Source of the DNA: Emiliania huxleyi CCMP1516 | Taxonomy: Eukaryota; Haptophyta; Isochrysidales; Noelaerhabdaceae | Direction of reading: 5' to 3' | NCBI RefSeq assembly: GCF_000372725.1 | Contig: NW_005200417.1 | Coordinates: 6,425-70,424 of the forward strand | DNA length: 64,000 bases | Shown here: positions 23,444-34,252 of the stretch, piece by piece | Numbering within the stretch: position 1 is the first letter of the stretch | Layout of the letters: each line of letters starts with the position of its first letter | The notes under the pieces: model-generated | Databases searched by the model: none | Told to the model about the DNA's origin: nothing | The model's input: the letters and a program-made list of their open reading frames with translations, nothing else | Program-made: the position numbers and the translations under genes

Positions 23444-23824
23444 GCTTTTCGACGCAACACCGGATGTCCTCAATGTGTCGTCGCTTGTCGGATCTCATCA
23501 GCTGCCGGAGATGTGCGAACTGGAGTTGTGACTGAGGTACTAAGGTTGTGGGCTGCCTCTATTATTCAGGGCTTATGGAAGACGTGAATGGTTACACGTA
23601 TATACACATACAACGCACACAAACGAGCCGTTTTGTGTAGCCGGGACGGGAGCCGGGAGAGATCCTGGCTGCCGCTCTCGCCTCTCCTGCTCGTTGGCCC
23701 CGCGGCCGGCCCGCTGGCCGCTGCGCGGCCCCCCCCCCCCTGAGGCTGAGCAAGCCCATATGGAGCTCCCCCCGTCTCTCGACAACGTGAGCAAGCGTCC
23801 TCTCGCACGTTGCGGAGCCCGCCT
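23444..23824. other. Convergent intergenic region
   Basis: 381 bp between the 3' ends of the hydrolase and the methyltransferase. It contains a short C run at about 23732-23741. No gene or strong repeat was recognised. Confidence 0.5.
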
Positions 23825-25181
23825 CTACCAAAAGCGAGGGGCGGACCACCACCCGCACAGCAACGAAGGGTTCACGAACGAAGCGATGCCGTCGGCTGTC
23901 TCGAAGCGCCCCCAAGGCCCCGACTCGTGCTGGCTAGCCGGTGGGTGCAGATGCGTGACCTGCCAGCCGCGTTCTCGAAAGAGCCGCACCATGCGTCGAA
24001 CCTCCTCGCCTCGATGCGCACCGTGCAGACCGACGTGGACGCGGCGTGCTATCCGCGTCAGCATCGCGACCGTGCTCTCGTCCAGCAGCGCGTACTCGTC
24101 GTTTTGCACATCGATGTCGAGCATGTCGACCGGGCACGGGATCGCGTACACCTCAAGAAGCGAGTCGAGCCTGGCAGGCCTGGATGCCAGCGAGCTGGTT
24201 TGGGCGCCATGCACCACGCCGTCACCCCATAGACGAGAGAACGCAGTCGCCATCCGGACAGCGCGCCTCCGTTGCTGCGGCAAAAGGTCGCCAGTGGGCA
24301 GGCCGCCGGAGACAAAGCCAACGTGAAAGGCTAAGCTGGAGGGGTTAACATCGTTAAGGCGGACCAGTTCGGCGATGCTCGGCGCCAGGCCGTCGAGCAC
24401 GTCAACAAGTAGGTACCTAAGGCGTGATTACATCGTCTGTGTCGGTGCCCATCGGGCGATGAGCATGGTGTCATGGCTCCAGCAACACGCCTGTGCGGAA
24501 AGCCACCGGGCAGCTTCTGCCGAAGTGCAGCATGCGCAGCTAGCGTCCAGTGCCCGTACCCACACCCAAGCTCGATGAAAGTGAAAGGACGTTGATGACC
24601 TCGGCGGCGTCGGCCTTGCCCCTTTGAAGTGTTTGCGACAACCTGAGGGAGCAGGCGGGCTCTTCTTTTTAGCTCATCGCGTGAGCCAGGCCACCTGCGA
24701 AAGGGCGAGCCTCAGCGACGTAGTCAGAGGCTGCCGAGAGCACATCCACGTATTCGATGTATTCCTCTGCTACGACTGGCCAGCGAGTCTGCACTTGCAG
24801 CGTGGCGCTTTCATGGAGTGCTCTGTACAAGTCACACTGCCGCGTTCGTATTGCCTGCGTGCGGTTTTGGTCGCGATACGCCGGATTGCAATAGCGCACT
24901 CGCGGGATTGTGAAATTAAGAAAATCGACCAGGACGGCGTCGCTGCCCAGAGTTCCCTGCCAGGGTTTAAACTGTCGAAAAACTGCGTGATGCGGTGCCT
25001 GAGCAGAGCCATCCACCGCCGAACTCGCTAAGCTGTTGGAGGCCTCGGCCGCTGCATGCGCAGCGCTACCGACGCAAGTCCATCCCTTCCAATCGGTATC
25101 AACTAGGGCTACTTCGAACGACTGACAGTGTCGACTCATCTGGCGTACGTGTACGTGGAGAGCGAAAACGCAGCGCGGCAC
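23825..25181 (-). CDS. Class I SAM-dependent methyltransferase, FkbM-like
   Basis: Exons (leftward) 25181-24695, 24599-24491 and 24416-23825 join in frame to 395 residues; the true start could be upstream of 25181. The key S-adenosylmethionine motif I, FTFIELGCGYGHWTLAAHA, only appears once the intron 24600-24694 is removed. The second intron (24417-24490, GC-AG) joins FPHR to YLLVDVLDGLAP. The later MLDIDVQNDEYALL corresponds to the acidic motif of FkbM-type methyltransferases. The N-terminal third (EEYIEYVDVLSA before the fold) is typical of algal members. No membrane segment is seen. Methyl acceptor unknown. The Cys/Trp-rich end (LLCGWWSAPRFW) is unremarkable otherwise. Confidence 0.8.
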
Positions 25182-25713
25182 ACACTCCTCTCGAGGTGAG
25201 GAAAGTTTTTCAGGCCGTGTTATTGAGAGAAGACAATACGTTCCGACTCCGTGTGCTCCAAGTAAATTGAAGTTCTAAGAAAAGCTCGCGAGCACGACAT
25301 GGATGCGGACTGGAAGAATTACCTCCCTGCCTCGCTGTGCGGCTGTTCACAGACATTTTGACGGAAGGAAATACTCGTTCGTGGGTCGTGGCGCCAGCTA
25401 GTCTATGATTCACAGATAAGAAGAAAATCCATCGATTCGCGCTGCGCGATACTCTAATGTGGGTCTAGGTGTGGGTGAGGTGCGTGCCTGCCCCGGAGGC
25501 GGGAATGCAATGGACGCGTTGCCCCCTTGCCCCCCTTTCCCGCCGCTTGTCCCCCCCCCCACCCCCCGTCGCGTCCGGCCCCGTCGGATTCCAAACAACT
25601 GAAAACATACGTGTGCCTCTCCACCACCCTCGCCCAGGGATCTACAACGCTGTCTTAAGGTCCGACCTGTGGGCTCCGGCCTGCGCTCGGCACCGGGCAC
25701 CGCCTCGGTATAC

Positions 25714-25892
25714 AAAATGCGCCTGCGGGCGGACCCTCACAGATCACAGATCACATACGTGTGCATGTGGATGCGACATGGCCACATGCCTGCACGTGCT
25801 CCATCACCGCGGCGAGGTGTCGTTGACTAGGTCGTTGACGTTTTGTCGAGGTATCTGTTTCTTCAAAATGCGCCTGCGGGCGGACCCTCACA
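25714..25892 (+). repeat. Two direct copies of a ~28-bp sequence
   Basis: CAAAATGCGCCTGCGGGCGG followed by ACCCTCACAG occurs at about 25714-25743 and 25865-25894. The spacing is about 150 bp. The sequence between them is not itself repeated. Confidence 0.85.
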
Positions 25893-26384
25893 GGTAACAG
25901 ATGAAAAGGCTCAAATTCTTCCTCAGCTGTGAGAGAGAGTTGTGTTCTTTAAATTGACGTCCCGCGCGCGGGCCCGACACACCGGCGTGACACCACGGTG
26001 TGCGGAGCCGGAGGGGGGGTCTGGCGCACTGGCGGACCCCGCGAGTGCCACTTCGAGTGCCGAGAGCGAGACCGCCAGACCGAGAGGAGCGCCGACACCG
26101 CGCGCGCGCTGGCCGTGCCCGTGGGCGTGTGGCGGCTGGCGGTGGCGCGAGACCCGGCGCGCGGCGGGCGCAGGCCGCACCACCCACACGCGACACGGGG
26201 CTCAGAGCTGTTTACGTAACATTAACTTTGGGCCTAACAGTTGCGCTAGTGTTGGCTGAAATCCTTAACGTTGTTCAAGTGTTCACCCCAGCCCATGCTG
26301 TTACTGTTTCGTGTTTGTTACTCTTACTGTTGTTACTGTTGTTACTGTTGTTCAGCGGTCAGCAAGCAGAAATGCCAAAAACCC

Positions 26385-26436
26385 GGGTAAAACCCGAAAA
26401 TACCTGGGGTTTTCCGGGTATTTTCGGGTATTACCC
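26385..26436. repeat. 20-bp inverted repeat with 11-bp loop
   Basis: GGGTAAAACCCGAAAATACC at 26385-26404 is nearly the reverse complement of GGTATTTTCGGGTATTACCC at 26417-26436 (one mismatch). The arms are much more AT-rich than the surroundings. It could be the core of a small inverted-repeat transposon or a structured RNA; no flanking duplication was found. Confidence 0.8.
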
Positions 26437-27072
26437 GCACTGGACACTAGAGATCGTCGTGGGTCACTGCCAGGCCTTCCTTATTGTTGTTCAGCCGGCC
26501 TAACGTTAGCTACTGTTGTTGGGGAGCCCCACTGTTGTTCTGTTGTTACTGTTAACACTAGCAACACTGTTCAGCTCCCAAAACGTTAAACTATAAACAG
26601 CTCTACACGGGGCGCCCCCCGTGCTCGCTGGACGCTGCTCGGCGCCTCTGTACAAACTGTAATATCGGGATTAATTGCGTGTTTGCATCATGCATGTCAG
26701 AGTCGGTGAGAGACCGACCGAGTGACCGACACGGACGTCAAACTCAAGAGGGGACACCTGTGCCCACAAACTCAAGGGAAACCCCAGCAGCAGCACACAT
26801 TCATCGCGCGCACATGCGTGTCCGTCCACGAATACGCGCCCACCAACGATGGTCGATGTCCGGTGCGAGATGATGATCTCACGTACGAGCCGAGGCAAAA
26901 GCCGAGGCCTCCTCCCTCCCCCCACCTTGCCCCCTCCCTGGGGCGCAGTGCCGCCCTGTAGTAACCCCTCGATCTCCGGGTCCGGGAGTCACCCCACCAG
27001 ACACTATCGGAGAGCCCTCCCCCCTTCGTTGCCCCGTAGGGCTCGGCGCAAGCCTTGTGGCCTGAGAGTAGC

Positions 27073-30000
27073 CTAGCGCCGGGCGCGTGTGCTGCGACGC
27101 GCAGAGCTTGGCGGCTCCTCGTCCGCCATCGCCTTTGCGCGCTTGCCTTTGCGCACTGAGGCACTGACCGGAGCTGGCGTCTCCTCGACGGCCGCACGCG
27201 CGCGCTTCGGTCGGGACTGGCTCATCGGCGGGGCGGCTGCGGCGTCGGCATCTGCCTCCAGTGAGAGGGAGCCGACTGCGGCCGCCGCCTCAACCTGGCG
27301 AAGCAGCTCCGCCTTGGTGATCTTGGTTGCCACAGCGAGGCCAGCACCCTCCAGCAGAGAACGCAGCTCGGCGACCTTTAGCCCCGCGAGCATCGCACGC
27401 TCGTGCTCGCCACTCGGCGGTGCGGCCGCCAACGCCGCCTCCGACACGGCGGCGGCCGCCGGCACCGCTGCGTCGCCCGGCAGCGCCTCGAGCAGCCGTT
27501 CGACCAGCTCCGCCTTCTTGCCAGCGCTCGGCAGTCCGATCGCATCCAGCCGCTCGCGCAGCTGGGCCACACGGAGGGCCTCGAGCAGGGAGCGCGTGTC
27601 CGCCGCCAGACCCTTGCCGCTCCTCTCCGGCGACGCGAGCTTGTCGGCACCGGACACGGCGGGCGCGACACTGTCCGGCGAGCACTCGGCCTCGGCGTCC
27701 GGCTTGAGCGCTTCGTCCGCATCGGCAGGGAGCGCGGTCGACGCAGGCGCGGCCAGCTTGCGCGCGGAGCGCGTGCGGCGTGCAGAGCCAAACTCGTCGT
27801 CGCGCACTGTGGGGTCCTGCGCTGGCGAGGAGGGCAGCAGCATCTCGCGCGAGACGGAGCCCGGCTCGAGCATCTCCTGCAGCTCGAGCGACAGCTCCGG
27901 AGAGAGTAGGCCGTCCATGCTGGCACAGCTTGTCCGGCGTCCGCCGCTGGAGCGCGGAGCATCCTCGCTCTCAGCCGCCGTAGCCGCCGCGCCCTCCTCC
28001 CAGACGACAGCCGCGGGATCGGGTGCGTCCACGGGTGCCGTGTCGCGCTGGGCTTCCTTGCCATCCTCCTGCGGCGGCTCCTGCAGCGCCTCCTCGTCCG
28101 ACGCCGCCTCGTTGCCCTCCTCCTCCTCACTGTCTGCCTCCTCCTCGCTGCCCTCCTCGCGCTCTTCGCGCTCCTCCTCTCCGGCAGATGGCGGCCACGC
28201 CGCGATGGACGAGCCGATGCGCGCACTCCCGGGCGACGGCAGCACGATGGAGTAGGCGGACTGAAGCGTGTCCGTCGGCCGCAATGGGCGAGAGAGGCTC
28301 GAGCGCGCGCCGAGCTCCTCATCGGAGGCCGTCCGCTCCGATGAAACCTCCTTCGCCTTGTAGCGCTGCGACGCACGGCGCGACGAACCCAACGAAGCCC
28401 GGGTCGGCAGCAGCACAGAGGCGCCCACGCCGGCGGCCTCAGGCGCCGGGGCGTCCTCGGCCACAGCTGGCGTCATCGGCTGCGGCGGAGCAGACGCCGC
28501 GCCGGACGGCGTGAAGGACAGGCGACAGACAGGCAGCCCCTCCTCCGTACCCTCGTCGCCAGCCTCCTCCTCGCTGCCACAGTCGAGCGGCTCGCCGTCC
28601 GGGGAGAGGTCCGGGTGCACAATCATCGAGCGGACCGAGGTGCAAGTGCCCGGCGCCTCCCCCTCCTCCTCCTCCTCCTCCGCCTCCGCCTCCGCCTCCT
28701 TGCCGGCCACGTGCACAGGCCCGCGCGTGCTCGATAGGACGCCGCAGACTCCGAACACTGACACCAGCTCCGGAGCCTCCTCCTCCGGCTGCGTCATCTC
28801 CGCATCTCCCATCGCCTCGGCCGGTGCCGCCGCGCCCGCCTCGTTCATCGCCTCGACAGGGGGCGCCGCCTCCTCCTGCTTCTCCTCTTGGCCCTCGGCT
28901 GGCTGCGTCTCCTCCGCGGCGCCGGCCGGCTGCGGGGTCGACTGCCGCGAGGCCTCGCTTGCGGGCGACTTGGTCGACGAGGGGTCGCGCGCAGAAGCGG
29001 GCGACTTGGGGAAGCGGAGGTGGGCGCCCCGGCGCCGCAGCGAGACGCCCGGAGAGATGAAGTAGACCTCGTCGTCGAGTGCAACCTCCTGCACCGGCCA
29101 ACCCTCGCCCTCCTCGCCGTACTCCTCGCCGTACTCCTCCTCGCCGTACTCCTCTTCGCCCTCGTACTCGCCCTCGTACTCGCCCTCGTACTCGCCCTCC
29201 CACTGCTGCACCTCCTCCCACGGCCCCCAGAGGCTCATCGAGACGGGAGTCGCCTCGGCAGCCTTGGCGGAGCCTGGCGGGTGCGTCACCACCTCGTAGC
29301 GCATCACGCCGGCCCACACGTCGGCGCCGTCAGCGTCGGGCGTCAAGAAGCGCAGGTGTGTGTTGACCCGTCCCCCCGGCGGCTGCGGCGACACGGCTGG
29401 CGGCGAGAAGGGCGGCACCTCCATGGGCGAGGCTGCCGCGCTCGGCGCAGGCGTCGCGCCACCCTCTCCCATGGCGAACTCTCCCACGGCGAAGAGGCCA
29501 AAGGCGTGCATCGTGCCAGGCGAGATGCCGGCCGTCGAGTCGGGCGAGGAGAGCGTGTACAATGGGGTGAACTGCCCCTCGAGCAGCCCGTTGACCATCG
29601 ACGCCGCGCTCGGGGTGAAGCGCGCGCGCAGCGCTGCGCCAAGCCCCGAGCTCGGCGCTGGCGTGCAAGACGGGCGGTCGGCGTCTGAAGCGGACGTGAG
29701 CGGCGCGTTGGTCGCCGGGGTCGGGCGCCGCTTCGAGGCCGTGGAGGCGGCCGCCGCGGGCGTCTTGGAAGAGCGCCGCTCGCCGGCGCGCGCCCCCGGC
29801 GTCTGCTCCCACGAAGCACGGACCGGCTTGCGCTTGCGCTCCGAGTGCGGTCCGCTGCAAGGCGGTGGGGGGGCGCAACGGGTGAACAGATACGGGGAGA
29901 CCACGAGGGCGGCAGAGCTGCTGCAACGCGCGCTGCGGGCGGGCGAGGGGAGGGGGGCGAGGGGAGGGGGGCACCTCCCACTGTCGAGCTCGGTCGACGA

Positions 30001-32116
30001 GATGCGCAGGCTGTCCTCCGAGGTGCGCTGGAACTTGACGGACCGCCGGCGAGGCTCCGCCGATGGCTGGCCGGCGCTTGCAGGCTGCGATGCGGGTTGG
30101 GAAGGGGGCTCCACGAGTGGAAGAGGCTCGCCAGTGACCGGCACCGGCAGCACGAGGGCGCCGGCCGTCTCCTCGTGCGCAGCCTCCTCGTGCGGCGCCG
30201 GCGTCACCAGCAGGTCGGCCGGCGACAGGACGACGCGGCCCGACGAGGGGAGAAGCCGGGCGGGCGATGCCGTGGAGAAGTGCGCGCGCTCGACGGCCGA
30301 GCCGAAGGAGACGCGCAGCCCGCGGCCCTTCCGTGCGCCGGATCCGAGCCCGGCCAGCGACGAGCGCGGCTTCTTCTTCCGCGGCTCTGAGGCTGCGACC
30401 GGCAACGGGACTGCAGCCGGCCCGGGGGCTGAGGCCGGCTCGGGGGCTGCCGGCGCAGGCGCGGCGGTGGTCGGCTCCTCGTCCATCGGCGCAGGCCCAA
30501 CGGCGGCGTCGAGCCCGGGATCGATGTTGGGCTCGGGCACCTCGGCGGCACGCTCCGGCTCGGCGGCGGCACGCTCCGGCTCGGCGGCGGCGGGAGCCGG
30601 CTCGGCGGCGGCGGGAGCTGGCTCGGCGGCGGCGGGAGCTGGCTCGGCGGCGGCGGGAGCCGGCTCGGCGGCGGCGGGAGCCAGGGCGGCGGCGGCGGGA
30701 GCCAGGGCGGCGGCGGCGGAAGCCAGGGCGGCGGCGGCGGGAGCCACGGCGGCGGCGGCGGGAGCCAGGGCGGCGGCGGGCTTGGGCGTGGCCGGCTTTG
30801 GCGCTTTGGCCGCGTGCGGTGACTTGCGGCCGCTAGACGGGCGGCCGCGGATCATCGCGCAAAGCGATGCGCGCGTGGACTCTGCACGCGCCGAGCGCAC
30901 GGGCGTGGGTTTGGCTGCGGAGAAGATCTCCTCGATGACGTCGTCGACTGAGGGCGCAGCTGCCTGCGGCGCCGGAGTGGCCGCGGGGAAAGGCGCGGGC
31001 GACTTGCCGGGCACGGCCAGCTTGCTCGAGCCGGGCGAAGGCCTTGCGATGCGCGGCGACGCAGCCGGGCGAGCGACGCGCGGCCACGGCCCGGCTGGAG
31101 ACAGCTTGGCCGCCGCGGGCGAGGGGGCGGCGGCGGCTGTCCCCACGTCGGGCGTCGACGCCGCGGATGCCGGCCGGCGGGATGCCAGCTCCTCGAGCAG
31201 ACCCACCGGGAGCGCGACCGCCGCCACGGCGGCCGGCTGCGCCTTTTCGGCGGCCGGCTGCGCCGTTACGGCCGCCGGCTGCTCGATTGGCGCGGCCGGC
31301 GCGCAGCGGCGGCGGGGCGAGGGGCTCGGCCGGCGAGACGACGCCGCCGTTGGCGCGCCGCGCGGCGCCGAAGTCGGCTCGTCCGGGGAGGAGTCCACGG
31401 CCGCGCGCCGCGCGCGCAGCGCCGAGCGGAGGGAGGGCGAGGAGCCCGCACGGCCGAGGGGAGTGGCCGCCGCCCGCTGGGTGCCAGCATTCTCGCTGGC
31501 GGCCCGCCGCTTGGGCGAGCCGCTCGGGGTCCGCTTGGGCGTGGGCGCCCGCGGCTTTGCCAGCGCCACCGGCGGCGGCGGCGACTCGAAGCGGAACTTG
31601 CGCTCGTTGATGGCGATCACGTCGCCCGACTGGAGCAGCCGCTTGCCGTTGATCTCGACAGGGGCGCCGTTGACGAGCGTTCCCTGCGGGTTGGTCTTGG
31701 TGAGGTTGTGGAGCCACACCTGCGACGCAGCCGTTGTGGCGCGTCGTGAGGGGTGAGCGGGCTGTGCTCCTCGGCTCTACGGCGCGCCTCGACGGTCGTC
31801 CCGGCGACCGTGGCCACCAGCCGAGCGTGCACCTTGGAGACGTCGGGCAGCTTTATCACGATGTCGCACTCGTTGGGGTCCCTGCGCGAGCGGGCGGGGT
31901 GGACGCGCGTCGGATCGGCGCGGAGGCGCGCACAGGTGGCGGGGCATCGCCGACGCGCCTGCCAAAGGTCAGCCTTGGCGCCACGGGGCACGAGCCGCCG
32001 TCCTGGCCCGAGCGGCGGATGACCACGAGCCGGCCGAGGTCCGGCTCGTCGAGATCGTCCTCCTGCGCGTGCGTCGCCTCCTCGGCGCGCTCGACCAGCT
32101 GGAGTGAGGAGAGCAT
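27073..32116 (-). CDS. Ki-67-type FHA domain protein with two C-terminal SAP domains
   Basis: Exons (leftward) 32116-31959, 31881-31794 and 31719-27073 give 1630 residues. Splicing assembles an FHA domain at about 28-115: LGRLVVIRRSGQDG, LTFGRDPNECDIVIKLPDVS, KVHARL, WLHNLTKTNPQGTLVNG and LLQSGDVIAINERKFRFE. Nearly every one of these blocks, including the unusual KTNP in place of STNG, matches the FHA domain of the mitotic chromosome protein Ki-67. A long disordered region follows with SP/TP-rich basic stretches, AEPAPAA repeats, an acidic EGEYEGEYEGEEEYGEE tract and RVSFG at 551-555. Near the C-terminus two SAP DNA-binding motifs occur (LRVAQLRERLDAIGLPSAGK at about 1455-1493; LKVAELRSLLEGAGLAVATK at about 1525-1560), then a basic nuclear-localisation-like tail. 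Intron 1 is GC-AG, intron 2 GT-AG. Predicted nuclear, chromatin-associated; orthology to Ki-67 is inference. Confidence 0.88.
30560..30790 (-). repeat. 21-bp tandem repeats coding AEPAPAA
   Basis: Within the FHA/SAP gene, GGCTCGGCGGCGGCGGGAGC-like units repeat about ten times with small changes, encoding (A)EPAPAA and APAAAAL blocks in the disordered region. The unit keeps the reading frame. Confidence 0.85.
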
Positions 32117-33183
32117 TTGAGCGCGAGGCGGAGAGGCGAGAGGCGAGCTAAGGCAAAGAGAAGAGGCAGAGGGGTGACTCAAATGCAGGCCTGAAACGAG
32201 AAAAACACCGCAGCCAATACGAGAGTGTGGTCTGTGTGGTGGCGGCGTGCCGTCCTCCCATCCCTCCCTTGTCTTGGCTGTTTTCTTTCTTTCTTTTGCC
32301 AATAGTCCCGGCCCGAGAGCGTTCGCCGCAGGGAAGCAACGATCAACTCCAGCTTGGACTTGGGTGCGCCGAGCGCCGGCGCGTAGGTCGCGACCGACGC
32401 GCAGCGCGGGCACGTCGCGAGCACAGGAGCGCCGCGGGAGAGAGAGAGTTGCCGCGGGTGCCGTGCCAGTAACCTCTTTTGGATCATGTAGTCCCCCACA
32501 CACAATCGCCAAGAGAGAGAGAGAGAGAAATCCACAATCGCTGTCGTGGGATCGCTTGTCATGTGGTATTGCTAAAAATCTCTCTTGAGAGAGTGCGTTG
32601 TGTTCTTGTTTTGTATCCGCTTTTTCTCTCTCTCTTCTCTAACCTGGTTGTGCAGGGCAGGTGTCTGTTATTTTTGCTTGGCCGTACGTCATGACGGGGT
32701 AGGTAGGGTAGGTCTGGGCCCTCCCGTCGGGGTTTTCCCTCTCTTCACGCCGGAATTTTCACAGCAGAAAAAGAAGTTTTCCGCATAAATCACGATGTCA
32801 ACCTCCCTCCCCAAGAGCCAAGTGTGTGATCTGGTGCTTGTAGGGCTTGAGAGTGGCCTGCCATGACCCATGCATGAGCCATGTCACAGGAAGGACTGTG
32901 GTTGCAGGAGAGTACCACCAGCCATCACTTTGTTGGTATAGTATACCCCACCTTCACTCATCCTTTGATTTCTTTTTTAGTTCCCCATAAGGAAGGGAGG
33001 GAGGTAGGTAGCTAGGTAGGGGTGGCAGGGCAGGGGCCGGCCAGGTTTTGCAGAATTTCATCATGTGGTACGGTTCTCTGCCGTCCTCATGGGGACAAGC
33101 TTTTTCTTTTCCACTTCTCGTTGGCGTCCGACTGGCGCCTGCGTGTTGGCGCCATCGGACAGCCGCGCCACTCAATCCTCGGG
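32117..33183. other. Divergent intergenic region
   Basis: About 1.07 kb between the start of the FHA/SAP gene and that of the transporter, so it holds both promoters. It contains one copy of the dispersed GTGTGGTGGCGGCGTGCCGT element (32233-32296) and GA/CT-rich runs near 32512-32528. No gene was recognised. Confidence 0.5.
32233..32296 (+). repeat. Dispersed repeat family 1, copy 1
   Basis: GTGTGGTGGCGGCGTGCCGT, then CCTCCCATCCCTCCCTTG and a CTGTTTTCTTTCTTTC tract. The same order of words occurs at 42361-42450 and 48393-48467, and the right half occurs on the minus strand at 34985-35081. Confidence 0.85.
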
Positions 33184-34252
33184 ATGGCCGCTGCGCCAGC
33201 GCCCGGGCTGGCCGGCCCTCTGTACGCCTTCGCCGCGTGCGGCGGCTACATGACCCTCGGTCCGCTGCTGATCCTGCTCAACAACCACATCCTGCACGGG
33301 CTCCACTTTCCCTACCCGATTGCGCTCTCCGCGCTCGGCGTCACCTTCTCCGCCGCGTGCTGCCGCCTGCTCACGCTGACGCGGCTGGTGCCGCTGACAC
33401 GGCCCGAGCTGGCCCAGTCGCGCGCCTTCTTCTGGCGCACCACGCTGCCGCTCGCCGCGCTCGCCGCGCTCACGCTCGCGCTAGGCCCGCCCGCCGCGAC
33501 GTGCCGTCCCATCCCGCCCGCGCTGCGCCCCTCACCGGGCGGGCGGTGCGCGCGTAGGCAACGCGGCGTACATGCACCTCACGGTCGGGACGTGCCAGAT
33601 CCTCAAGGCGCTCACGCCCGCCATCACGCTCGGCCTCTCCTACGCCCTGCGCCTCGAGGAGCCGCGCGCCCCGGTCGTCGGCTGCGTGCTGCTCATGTGC
33701 TGCGGCACCGCCGTCGCGGCGCGCGGCGAGATTGCGCTGCCGCGGCTGGGGCTGCTGCTGCAGCTCTCGGCCAACCTCGCCGAGGCGGTGCGCGTCGTCC
33801 TCGCGCAGCGGCTCCTCTCGGCGGGCGCCGGCGCGCCGCTGCCGCTGGTCGAGATGGTGCACCACGTCGCGCCGTACCAGTCGCTGTGCCTGCTGGCGGC
33901 CTCGGCCGCCGTCGAGCTCGACTCGGCGGAGCACCGCGCGAGGGCGGCGGCCGCCGTGCTCGGCGCGCCGCTCGCCTTCCTCGGCGCCTCGGCGCTCGGG
34001 CTCGGCCTGCAGTTCGGCGCGCTGCTCGCGATCAAAGTGGCGGGCTCCGTCACGATGAAGCTGCTCGGCATCGCGCGCAACGGCTCGCTCGTCCTCTTCC
34101 AGGCGGCGCGCGGCGCGGAGGCGCTCGCGCCGAGGCAGCTGGGCGGGCACGCCGCGTCGACGTGCGCCTTTGTCATCTACACGCTGCTGCGGCTGGGGTA
34201 CTTTGGAGGCGGCGGAGGCGGCGGCGGTGCCGCCAAGCAAAAGGCGCAGTGA
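33184..34252 (+). CDS. Drug/metabolite-type transporter: triose-phosphate/nucleotide-sugar family
   Basis: Exons 33184-33484 and 33558-34252 give 331 residues. About nine or ten hydrophobic segments cover most of the length. The family-typical joint LALGNAAYMHLTVGTCQILKALTPA is rebuilt across the 73-bp GC-AG intron, corresponding to the LALGNxxLxxLSVSFxQMxKAxxP block of triose-phosphate translocators and nucleotide-sugar transporters. LKALTPAITLGLSYALRLEEP and VAGSVTMKLLGIARN are the other conserved blocks, the latter near the LTxxVxGxxK region. The C-terminus is a Gly-rich tail ending AAKQKAQ. It probably exchanges sugar-phosphates or nucleotide sugars across a Golgi or plastid membrane; substrate cannot be read from sequence. 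No plastid leader is obvious, which favours an endomembrane location. Confidence 0.85.

Larger units (their letters stand above)
25182..27072. other. Gene-free region of about 1.9 kb
   Basis: Between the methyltransferase start and the end of the FHA/SAP gene. It contains a 28-bp duplication (25714-25741 and 25865-25892), a GTTACT/GTT-rich tract at 26311-26356 and a strong hairpin at 26385-26436. GTT-rich words recur to about 26580. No coding sequence was recognised. Confidence 0.5.

Noticed and set aside
29360-31756. Long open frame (about 800 codons) on the + strand
   Set aside because: Antisense to the FHA/SAP gene. It is Ala/Gly/Arg/Ser-rich with no domain, whereas the minus strand carries FHA and SAP motifs. 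Open antisense frames are expected at this GC content.
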